Below, piece by piece: positions 1-6,983 of a stretch of 19,153 nucleotides of DNA (its first letter is position 1; every line of letters starts with the position of its first letter). Under the pieces are notes generated by a model. That model ran no database searches. It was not told the DNA's origin and was given only the letters and a program-made list of their open reading frames with translations. Location: assembly GCF_002483225.1 (NCBI RefSeq), contig NZ_DLHL01000005.1, forward strand, positions 1 to 19,153. The letters run 5' to 3'. Origin of the DNA: Gemmatimonas sp. UBA7669. Its GTDB lineage: Bacteria > Gemmatimonadota > Gemmatimonadetes > Gemmatimonadales > Gemmatimonadaceae. The position numbers and the translations under genes were made by a program.

Positions 1-19
1 CAGCTTTTTCAGCATCCTG

Positions 20-553
20 CTAACGGACCCTCAACTGGGCTCCGATCGCCAACATGTCTCGCTCAACACCCTGACTCCGAGGTACGACAGTAATGCGCGA
101 CCAGATACCGAACGCTACCTTTGCATCTGATCGATCCAGTATGTCGAGCCTCAATTGAGTGCCTCTCGCGAACACCTTTTCGTTTCGGTAGAACGCCGGG
201 CCCACACCGAGCCGAAGTTCAATCTGTCCGGCATTAACGGCGGTGCCGACCAAGGCGTTCAGTCCTGCGGTACCGCCATTTCTTGCGCAATCGCCGTTGG
301 GGAGTATGAGACACCGCGAATGTCCTGATACCAAAGTCCCTCCCGCGCCAAGCACAGCGGACCACCGAGGCCTTTTGAGTACCGGAACAGAGTAACTGGC
401 GTCCATTGCAGGACCCTGCGCATCTCGAAACGTATCTCCTCTCGTATCATGCCATCCAATTCCAAGTACAAGCCCACCACCAGGTTGCGCACCGCTCGCG
501 CGAGGCAGAACGAAGATGGCCAAAATGGCCAAGCTAGCTATTGATCTCTTCAT
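20..553 (-). CDS. Small exported, barrel-like hypothetical protein
   Basis: A 177-residue protein with a clear N-terminal signal peptide (KR, then a hydrophobic stretch, probable cleavage after ASGA at residues 19-22). The frame runs open further upstream, but the ATG at 553 is chosen because it starts exactly at the signal peptide and has a GAGGA ribosome-binding sequence 5 bases before it. The mature part is rich in Gly and alternating hydrophobic/polar stretches (GLVLGIGW, SAVLGAGGTLVSG, IELRLGVGPAFY) and ends in LAIGAQLRVR, which resembles a small outer-membrane beta-barrel. C81 and C89 could form a disulfide. The family is not recognised. It lies downstream of the protease gene on the same strand, separated by 175 bases that hold two hairpins, so it is probably a separate transcript. 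Its base composition is lower in GC than the rest of the window. Confidence 0.72.
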   Translation of the reverse strand: MKRSIASLAILAIFVLPRASGAQPGGGLVLGIGWHDTRGDTFRDAQGPAMDASYSVPVLKRPRWSAVLGAGGTLVSGHSRCLILPNGDCARNGGTAGLNALVGTAVNAGQIELRLGVGPAFYRNEKVFARGTQLRLDILDRSDAKVAFGIWSRITVVPRSQGVERDMLAIGAQLRVR

Positions 554-608
554 GCCATCCTCGTTTACTGAGATCCGCCAAAGGAGTGAGTTGTAGCGCG
601 TATCGTAC

Positions 609-693
609 TCGAACGGCGCAGAATCGTTCGATGTGCCGCCAAGAGTGAGACAACGGCTGCGATTCGGAAGTTGTGTCTCAACTCGTGGCGGCA
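609..693. repeat. Two adjacent hairpins between protease and barrel gene
   Basis: Two inverted repeats lie back to back. At 609-631 seven-base arms TCGAACG/CGTTCGA surround a 9-base loop. At 634-693 a longer imperfect palindrome has perfect 8-base outer arms (TGCCGCCA at 634-641, TGGCGGCA at 686-693). Inner arms 642-654 and 670-685 pair with a few bulged bases around a 15-base loop. They begin 36 bases past the protease stop on the minus strand and may end its transcript. No T-run follows either stem, so a factor-independent terminator is not demonstrated. The bulged stem also recalls recombination sites, but integron core motifs were not found. Confidence 0.5.
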
Positions 694-728
694 AACCTAC
701 TTTCAGCCATGATAGCCTTTGACGCTGG

Positions 729-2474
729 CTAAACGGTATTGCAGTCCATGCCGCTCGGTCCCGCAATGAGTGTCAGCGAGTGACTAACGGTATTGTTGTT
801 CCCGTCTGTCACAGTCACCGAGACGTGATGCGAACCGTTGGAGGCAAAAGCAACTATGATCTCGCGACCATTCTGGAACTTGATCTGACCACTCGTATTG
901 AAGGTGTACGAGTATGTGTTCCAAAGTCCTCCAGTTGCATTGGCGACGTACCGCAGGTTGCACGATGAAGACGCGAGGACATCTGTCGAACCCGTAACAA
1001 AAGTTGAGAGCGGAGCGGCAGGAAGCGCCGGCACGGGAGCGGTGATAACCCACGACCCACCGAGATCACTCTTGATACGCCCAAGTTTGGAAAAGAACCG
1101 CATCCCGAACGCGTGGCCACTATGGATACCGACAATGGAAACGAACTCGTCGGTCCAAAACGGAGCTCCCGGCAATTCAGACCCCTGAATCTCGGGATGG
1201 CCAGGTACACGGATGAACATTGGCCCGCCGCTGTCGCCTCCGTCCGCCGCGTACGAACCCTGAGCCGCGCAGCGAATTTGATACGTCGAAGTGGACTGCG
1301 GCCAATTGGGTACCATTAGCTGATCAATGCATGTGCTGACAACGTTTCCAGTTCTCCACCCAGACGTTCGGCCGATCATGTCGACATTTTGCCCGAGTAA
1401 GACGTCGTCTTGGGAGTATATAGCGGTGAAGTACGGCTTCGACTGATTGACGTCTAGAAGTCCAGTTCCGAGGCTCACGGTCCGAAGGATCTTACCAACC
1501 GCCATTGGGTGCTGCCCAGTACTGGATGCGAATAACGCATCCGCACCTCGGCAGTTATATGCGGCAATACCGCAGGTATAGTACGATGGATCTACCGATT
1601 CCATCGCTAGAACTGGCGGTGAGTTTGGTAGCATGGACCACTGTGAAAAATCCGGAAAGAACATCATGGAGCTACAATGGGACGCGGTGACAAAGCCGAG
1701 TATGCCATTGCGTTGTGCAACAAAACCGACCGTACACCCATCTAGGCTACCGCCTCTCACTATTTGCTGACCACCTGCAAGTGGATCTGAGGAGCCTGAG
1801 GTCAGCGTTAGCGGTGGTGCGGAATGAGCGATGTACTGCGATTTTTGTTGCAACTTATAGGTAACCAGTCTTTCGGTTGCTGAACTCGCACCAAGGGCTC
1901 TTTGTACTTCTGCTTGCGTTAACGGCAGTCGGTCAGCGGTGCTCTGCGTCCCAACTACAACGCGATTTGCACGCTCATCTAGGTCAACCGTGACGACTCC
2001 CACTACTGAACCAAGAACCTTCTCGGATATCTGATTTCGGATGTTTGCAAGCTCTACAAAGGTGTACTCCGACCGTTCTACTCGAAACCCGCGTGCCAGT
2101 TTACCACCGCCCGGATTGTATCCAGGATTGGCACGGACGAGATCACGAACAAACGCGAGACTGGCCACGTCATCCTTCGCATCGCGAACGCGAACCACCA
2201 ATGTACCATCTTCGGTGTAGTAGAATCCCGCGCTCGATGGTGCGACCCTACTCAAGGAGCGAAACAGGTGCTCGCCGTCTCTTCCTACGTCGTCAATGTC
2301 TTGAACGACCACGCTCTTTGGGGGGGGCTCGGTTGGGCCGACGCGCTCCGGAAGATCTCGACAAGCCTGCAAAAACAGAGGAGTCAGCAACGCGGCCATC
2401 GACAGAGAATGCCGGAAGGCCGGTCGAGTTGCAACGCTGAGGGTTGCTGTGGCTAGGCGGAATCGATTTGGCAT
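729..2474 (-). CDS. Secreted S1-family serine protease with alpha-lytic-type prodomain
   Basis: A 581-residue chymotrypsin-fold serine endopeptidase, probably of the alpha-lytic/streptogrisin (S1E) type. The start is the ATG at 2474, with GGAG 6 bases upstream; a TTG twelve bases earlier is less likely. A hydrophobic segment ending in FLQAC gives a plausible lipobox (C38), so it may be lipid-anchored. Residues about 75-180 resemble an alpha-lytic prodomain, including DERANRVVVG. The catalytic triad is visible: H266 in GFVTASHC, D312 in RGADALFA and S415 in GDSGGP. RTSGWRTG before the Ser matches S1E proteases. Cysteine pairs C247/C267, C301/C308 and C382/C402 suit disulfides. After about residue 475 come a Pro/Ala linker and an Ig/PKD-like beta domain (VSVTVTDG), perhaps for binding or anchoring. 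It ends at a TAG. GC content is lower than in the genes from 2986 on. Confidence 0.88.
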   Translation of the reverse strand: MPNRFRLATATLSVATRPAFRHSLSMAALLTPLFLQACRDLPERVGPTEPPPKSVVVQDIDDVGRDGEHLFRSLSRVAPSSAGFYYTEDGTLVVRVRDAKDDVASLAFVRDLVRANPGYNPGGGKLARGFRVERSEYTFVELANIRNQISEKVLGSVVGVVTVDLDERANRVVVGTQSTADRLPLTQAEVQRALGASSATERLVTYKLQQKSQYIAHSAPPLTLTSGSSDPLAGGQQIVRGGSLDGCTVGFVAQRNGILGFVTASHCSSMMFFPDFSQWSMLPNSPPVLAMESVDPSYYTCGIAAYNCRGADALFASSTGQHPMAVGKILRTVSLGTGLLDVNQSKPYFTAIYSQDDVLLGQNVDMIGRTSGWRTGNVVSTCIDQLMVPNWPQSTSTYQIRCAAQGSYAADGGDSGGPMFIRVPGHPEIQGSELPGAPFWTDEFVSIVGIHSGHAFGMRFFSKLGRIKSDLGGSWVITAPVPALPAAPLSTFVTGSTDVLASSSCNLRYVANATGGLWNTYSYTFNTSGQIKFQNGREIIVAFASNGSHHVSVTVTDGNNNTVSHSLTLIAGPSGMDCNTV

Positions 2475-2985
2475 CGAGATCTCCAATACTGGCGAATGTG
2501 GATATGACTAGGTTCTGAGCGGCTTAGTCTCTTCAACCTTCTCGAGAGGCCGCATTTGATCAGTAGTTTAGGACTGCCGAATCGATCTTGGCAATAGGTC
2601 GTTTGCCCTATGTGTCTTCATACTGAACATCGCGTGTACACTCGTCGGTTGGGTTAGAACAACCAGCTCTGGCTTTAGCTTGCCCGTGTCTAACTTTGCG
2701 GTAGACGGTCAACACTTACGGGATAGACGCGACTCAGGAACGCTCCAACGCAATGGCAATCCAGTCACGAGAACGATATCCTCCTGTAACAACGCGTCTA
2801 CTGCGAACTACCTTTGAAAGAAGGCGCTTGCTCGATTCTTGTTTTAGTGAACTCGAAGACGGGGAACTCGTCAAGCGAACCAACGCCTTAATGGCTCACG
2901 CAGAATCAGAGAGATAGGACGTCATGCAGCGCCAAGGCTGCGCGGCACTTGTGTCTGACTGGTAGAAACACCGCGCAGCGTTCAG
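2475..2985. other. Gene-free, lower-GC intergenic stretch
   Basis: About 510 bases between the protease start and the stop of the mutarotase gene. No frame on either strand combines reasonable length, a start with a ribosome-binding site and protein-like composition. GC is about half by eye, like the protease gene to the left, and changes to GC-rich close to 2986. The protease promoter should lie at the left end, but no convincing -35/-10 pair was found. A short match to the dispersed repeat seen at 14929 and 19014 (11 identical bases, GCTCACGCAGA) is at 2894-2904. No terminal repeat of an insertion sequence was recognised. Confidence 0.6.
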
Positions 2986-3846
2986 CTAGGACTGCCAGAC
3001 CATCCGCTGCGTACCCCGCCACACCGCACCAGGTTCAAGCACCACCGGTTCGCGAATGGCCCCCGCCTCCACACACACCATCTGCCGTTCATCCCCGGGC
3101 GCAAAGTCCACACGCGATGCCGTGCCCTCGGGGCCAGGGTTCCACACCACCGCGTCGGGGAAGCCGCGCTTCTCGATGCGCAGCACCCTGTCGCCATCGT
3201 GCAACTCCAGCACGTCGGGCGCGCCGTAGTACACACGATCCACATTGCCCGGGAACGTCACGGCATCACCCCGCTCCACGAACTCGGCGCCACCCTGCAG
3301 TGCGTCGCGATAGCTGAGGCCCGCCAAGCCATGCACGCGCGCCGTCAACGCATCGCGCACGGCGAAATACGGATGCAGCGCCGTCGTGAACTCGAAGGGC
3401 ACGCGGTCGGTGTTGGTCACTTGCAGCGTGAGTTCGAGCGACGACCCGCTCACTTCAACGCGCAATTGCGCCTGGAACTCATGCGGCCATGCTGCCGCGC
3501 GCTCCAGCCATTGGGCCGGCAGATCACAGCGACCCAACTCCAGCACGACAAACTCCCCGAGTACCAGCTCCACCACACGCCAGCGACAGTGCCGCGCAAA
3601 ACCATGTTGTGGCAGCAGACCCGGCCCGAACTGCGGAAAGCACACCGGAATGCCGCCCCGGATGCTCACCCCCGCGCCATACTGCGCGCGAGTGCTCACG
3701 AACAACTGCTCATCTCCACCGGCCGGTATCCACGACGCCACCTGCGCGCCGTCGAGATACACACGCACCGACGCACCATCGACTGCTTCGACATCGACAA
3801 ACGGCGTCGCCACTTCCGCCAGCTCACCCAAGGTCGCCCCACTCAC
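2986..3846 (-). CDS. D-hexose-6-phosphate mutarotase-like aldose 1-epimerase
   Basis: A 286-residue protein of the galactose-mutarotase superfamily, closest in motif pattern to YeaD-type D-hexose-6-phosphate mutarotases, which interconvert alpha and beta anomers in the cytoplasm. Visible landmarks are RGGIPVCFPQFG (63-74), H81 in QHGFAR, H158 in LHPYFAV, D203 in VDRVYYG and E260 in VCVEAG. These fit the two His, Asp and catalytic Glu of the family. There is no signal peptide. The start is taken as the GTG at 3846, which overlaps the upstream TGA as GTGA, a typical translational-coupling junction; a TTG at 3894 would give a longer, less likely N-terminus. It is the last gene of the oxidoreductase-peptidase-mutarotase operon. 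The real substrate, free or phosphorylated sugar, cannot be read from the sequence. Confidence 0.87.
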   Translation of the reverse strand: MSGATLGELAEVATPFVDVEAVDGASVRVYLDGAQVASWIPAGGDEQLFVSTRAQYGAGVSIRGGIPVCFPQFGPGLLPQHGFARHCRWRVVELVLGEFVVLELGRCDLPAQWLERAAAWPHEFQAQLRVEVSGSSLELTLQVTNTDRVPFEFTTALHPYFAVRDALTARVHGLAGLSYRDALQGGAEFVERGDAVTFPGNVDRVYYGAPDVLELHDGDRVLRIEKRGFPDAVVWNPGPEGTASRVDFAPGDERQMVCVEAGAIREPVVLEPGAVWRGTQRMVWQS

Positions 3847-5348
3847 TTGGCCGTCACCTGCACGAGCGTGCGATAGAGAAATTCCGTGGCCCAACCCAGC
3901 GCCGCCACTGGAACGCGTTCGTTGTCGCCATGCATGCGCAGTTCGTCTTCCATGGGCAGTGGCATGGGCAGAATGCCGTAGGTCGGGATACCCTTGGCAC
4001 GCAGCGCCGCCCCATCGGTGGCGCCCGTGCTCATGAACGGAATGACCGTGGTGCTCGGCACCATGGCCGTGGCACTCGACTCCATGGCGCGGTACAGCGC
4101 CGTGCTCACCGGAGACACCGGCGGCGACGTGCGCGGCTCACCGTCCAGCGCAAACGTGACCTGCTTCTCGCCGCCCACGCGATTGAAGGCCGCCACCACC
4201 TCACGCACATCGTCGTTGGGCAACACACGCAGGTTGAAGGTGGCGCTGGCCTCGCTGGGAATGACGTTGCTGCGAATACCGCCACGCAGCAGCGTGAGCG
4301 ACTGCCCGCTGCGCAGCACGGCGTTGTGCAGCGGCTCGCGCGACAACACCACTGCTGCCGCGTTGACCTGCGCAGCCGATGCGCCAGTTGCGGAAATGCG
4401 CTGCATGGCCGCCTTCATGACCGGGTCCTTCTCGATGCGCGCGAGACGCGCAAAGTAGAGCCGCGTGGTTTCGTTGAGCTTGACCGGCGCGCGATAGGCA
4501 TGCACCCGCTGCACCGCACGTGAAAGCGCTGCCAGCACATTGTCGGGCAACGGCACCGAGCCATGACCACTCGGGCCCGTAGCCGAGGCCACCACGTTAT
4601 ACGACACCTTCTCGGTGGTCTGGATGTTGACCGACTTGACCACACCATCGGCCACACGCACTCGCCCGCCTTCGTTGAGCGCGAACTCGGCATCCTTGAT
4701 GAGATCGTAGTGCCGCGTGACCATGTGCTCGATGCCCACTTCCGGTCCGCCTTCCTCGGCGGCCGTGGCCATGAAGATCACATCGCGGTCGAGCTGATCA
4801 CGACGCGCCGCCAGTTGCTGCATGGCCGCCGTGGCCGTGGCCAGCATGCCTTTGTCGTCAATGGCGCCGCGACCGTACAGATACTCCACGCCCGCTTCGT
4901 TCACCCGCGTGGCCGTGAACGGTGGCGTCTTCCACTTGGCACTGTCCACGCCCACCACGTCCATGTGCCCCATGATGATCACGGGGCGCTTGCTGGCGTT
5001 GGGCGCCTTGAGACGGGCCACGAAGTTGGCGCGACCATCAGCGGCGGGCAGCACATGCCGCTCTACACCGGGAATGCTGGCAAACACCGAGTCGAAGTAC
5101 TGCGCGGTGAGCAGCTCGTTACCCGGCGGATTCTGCGTGTTGAGCCCGATGAGCCGTGTGAGGTGCACTTCGGCCGTGCGCTGCGCGAGCGCTCTGTCAA
5201 AACCGGCTGGCGCCGCTGTGCTCACCGTCCACGGCGTAGCGCCCTGCGCGTAGGCAGGGCGCGCGCACAGGGCCACAGCGCACAAACTCACACCAAGCGC
5301 CGGCACCCACCGCGCCACCGGCAACGAACGCCCGCTCAAAGCTCCCAT
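3843..5348 (-). CDS. Exported M20-family metallopeptidase
   Basis: A 501-residue zinc-dependent peptidase/deacylase of the M20/M25/M40 family. Residues 1-35 form a signal peptide (cleavage near AYA at 32-34), so it should act in the periplasm. Zinc-site and catalytic motifs are complete: H128 and D130 in GHMDVV, bridging D164 in GAIDDKG, general base E198 with E199 in AAEEGG, E226 in LNEGG, and H473 in MHGDNE. SGHGS (260-264) and residues to about 375 are the dimerisation-type insert. The length fits carboxypeptidase/PM20D1-like members; dipeptides or N-acyl amino acids are the usual substrates. The ATG at 5348 overlaps the end of the oxidoreductase gene by 13 bases, with GGAAGGG just before it. 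An alternative TTG at 5339 overlaps the upstream TGA directly but would give the same mature protein. Confidence 0.92.
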   Translation of the reverse strand: MGALSGRSLPVARWVPALGVSLCAVALCARPAYAQGATPWTVSTAAPAGFDRALAQRTAEVHLTRLIGLNTQNPPGNELLTAQYFDSVFASIPGVERHVLPAADGRANFVARLKAPNASKRPVIIMGHMDVVGVDSAKWKTPPFTATRVNEAGVEYLYGRGAIDDKGMLATATAAMQQLAARRDQLDRDVIFMATAAEEGGPEVGIEHMVTRHYDLIKDAEFALNEGGRVRVADGVVKSVNIQTTEKVSYNVVASATGPSGHGSVPLPDNVLAALSRAVQRVHAYRAPVKLNETTRLYFARLARIEKDPVMKAAMQRISATGASAAQVNAAAVVLSREPLHNAVLRSGQSLTLLRGGIRSNVIPSEASATFNLRVLPNDDVREVVAAFNRVGGEKQVTFALDGEPRTSPPVSPVSTALYRAMESSATAMVPSTTVIPFMSTGATDGAALRAKGIPTYGILPMPLPMEDELRMHGDNERVPVAALGWATEFLYRTLVQVTAK

Positions 5349-6847
5349 CCCTTCCGGTACTCGCGCGTGAGAAACTTGTTCGCTTCCGGCGCATTGGTGA
5401 ACGCTTTGTTCGGCGCGTCGTAGAGCACCTTGCGCCCCTGTCCTGCACGCAGCGCCGCAATGCCCAGTAGCATGGTTTCCGTAAGCGGCGCCGCCTGCGC
5501 AAACGGCGAGCTGGCCTGGGCTTCACCCTTGCAAGCCTGAATCCAGTTCTGTTCGTGCGACACGGTGATGCGAGGAATGCTCTGCTTCACCGTCTCGGCC
5601 TTCTTGCTCACCGACTCGGGATAGATGCGCGGCCGGTTGCCGTAGGTCTCGTGAATGAGGATACCCTTCTCGCCAACGAGCATGCCGCCACCACCGTCAC
5701 TGCCGGGCGCCGAGATGGGCGCATCGTCGGGCAGCATGGCGGGACGCGGCGGCAGCAGGCCACCATCGTACCAGTAGAGATCCACCGGGCCGCGCTTGCC
5801 GACTGCCGGGAATTCGAACTGAGCCATCATGGCCAGCGGATAGGTGGCCGGGTTCTGCGCGCCACCACCCCAGGGGCTCGACGAGGCCGTGATGCTGGTG
5901 GGATAGGTGAGCTCGAGTGCGGTGAACGACTGGTCGATGAGATGTGCGCCCATGTCACCGATGGCGCCCACACCGAAGTCCAGCCAGCCGCGCCACGCGA
6001 ACGGATGATAGGCCGGGTGATACGCGAGGTCGGGCGCCGGTCCGAGGTAGAGATCCCAGTTGAGTCCCGGCGGCAGCGTGTGGTCGTTGGCCGCCATGGC
6101 GGACCGCACCGCGTTGTCCACCGTTCCCATGTTCCAGGTGGGACGCGGATTGGGCGTGGACACCGGCGCGTTGGCTGGACGCGGACGCGGAATGCCCTGC
6201 GCCCAGTAGCGCACGGGGCGATCCGTCCACACGTGCACTTCTTTGATCTTGCCGAGCACGCCGCTGCGCACCACCTCGATGACACGATGCGAGCCCTCCA
6301 TGGAGTGGCCCTGATTTCCCATCTGCGTGACCACCTTGGGATTGGCGGCCGCCGCCTTGGCCAGCAAACGCGTTTCGTACACCGAGTAGGCCAGCGGCTT
6401 CTGCACGTACACGTGCTTGCCCAGTTGCATGGCCGCGAGCGCGATTGGCGCATGCAGATGATCGGGCGTGGCAATCATCACCGCGTCGATGTCCTTCTGC
6501 TTGCTCAGCATCTCGCGGAAATCCGTGTACTTGGCGGCCGCCTTGTACACCTCAGCGAGCTTGAGATTCTGTGGCGTGGGTTCACCCTGCCGCGGCTTGA
6601 GCCGCCCCTCGATGTTGCGCTCGACGTATCCGAAGTCCACGTCGCAGACCGCCACGATGTTGTCCGTGAGCATCTGCGCCATGTTGTTCATGCCCATGCC
6701 GCCGATGCCCACGCAGGCGATGTTGAGCGTGGCGCTGGGCGCCTGATACCCCTGACCGCCCAGCACATGGCGGGGCACGATCATGGCACCCATGGCGAGT
6801 GTAGACGACGTGGCCACAAAATCGCGGCGCGAAAACGGCTGGGACAT
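5336..6847 (-). CDS. Tat-exported Gfo/Idh/MocA family oxidoreductase
   Basis: A 503-residue NAD(P)-dependent sugar-type dehydrogenase. The N-terminus has a twin-arginine signal (SRRDF at 6-10 followed by a hydrophobic stretch to about residue 30), so it is probably exported folded with its cofactor. The Rossmann motif VGIGGMGMNN starts near residue 46, MIATPDHLH is near 124, and the catalytic-lysine motif appears as VQKPL (K150), the usual E before K being Q. The C-terminal half has NWDLYLGPAP (about 263) and WRGWLDFGVGAIGDMGAH (about 285), typical of the large sugar-oxidoreductase subgroup common in Planctomycetes and Bacteroidetes. The ATG at 6847 is chosen because the Tat signal begins there; the upstream leader is pyrimidine-rich with no clear ribosome-binding site. 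It is the first gene of a three-gene operon. The substrate is unknown, probably a carbohydrate. Confidence 0.9.
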   Translation of the reverse strand: MSQPFSRRDFVATSSTLAMGAMIVPRHVLGGQGYQAPSATLNIACVGIGGMGMNNMAQMLTDNIVAVCDVDFGYVERNIEGRLKPRQGEPTPQNLKLAEVYKAAAKYTDFREMLSKQKDIDAVMIATPDHLHAPIALAAMQLGKHVYVQKPLAYSVYETRLLAKAAAANPKVVTQMGNQGHSMEGSHRVIEVVRSGVLGKIKEVHVWTDRPVRYWAQGIPRPRPANAPVSTPNPRPTWNMGTVDNAVRSAMAANDHTLPPGLNWDLYLGPAPDLAYHPAYHPFAWRGWLDFGVGAIGDMGAHLIDQSFTALELTYPTSITASSSPWGGGAQNPATYPLAMMAQFEFPAVGKRGPVDLYWYDGGLLPPRPAMLPDDAPISAPGSDGGGGMLVGEKGILIHETYGNRPRIYPESVSKKAETVKQSIPRITVSHEQNWIQACKGEAQASSPFAQAAPLTETMLLGIAALRAGQGRKVLYDAPNKAFTNAPEANKFLTREYRKGWEL

Positions 6848-6884
6848 GGGCGGGAGGTGCGGAGGGGGAGGGGGCTGACGCAAA

Positions 6885-6900
6885 CAGGCCGAGCGGCCTG
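6885..6900. promoter_or_regulatory. 16-base palindrome in the oxidoreductase leader
   Basis: A perfect inverted repeat, CAGGCCG-AG-CGGCCTG, lies 38-53 bases upstream of the oxidoreductase ATG. On the minus strand it reads as a GC-rich hairpin followed by TTTG. It could be an operator, a leader hairpin controlling the operon, or a second weak terminator for the M16 operon upstream. The sequence alone does not decide. Confidence 0.4.
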
Positions 6901-6933
6901 CGGTAACACAGGTTGTATATGCAGAGATATGCG

Positions 6934-6970
6934 AAACGGACCGCCCATCCGTCAGATGAGCGGTCCGTCC
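6934..6970 (-). terminator. Terminator-like hairpin after the M16 operon
   Basis: Perfect 9-base arms ACGGACCGC (6936-6944) and GCGGTCCGT (6960-6968) enclose a 15-base loop. On the minus strand the stem can be extended by two G-U pairs and is followed by TTTC. It starts 14 bases past the stop of the second M16 gene, the right place and shape for a factor-independent terminator, although the T-run is short. It separates the M16 operon from the oxidoreductase operon. Confidence 0.6.
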
Positions 6971-6983
6971 AATGTACGCGCGG

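Noticed and set aside
554..728. Integron attC site as an explanation for the bulged palindrome
   Set aside because: The expected RYYYAAC and GTTRRRY core motifs are not at the ends of the palindrome, and no integrase or cassette series is visible.
1..2985. Insertion sequence or prophage as the carrier of the low-GC block
   Set aside because: No transposase, integrase or phage gene and no terminal repeats were found within the visible part.
2986..3894. Longer mutarotase starting at the TTG at 3894
   Set aside because: The GTG at 3846 overlaps the upstream stop in the usual GTGA coupling pattern, and the extra residues have no counterpart in the family.
4563..5423. Plus-strand open frame of about 286 codons
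   Set aside because: It is antisense to the M20 peptidase gene and rich in Arg/His with no motif.
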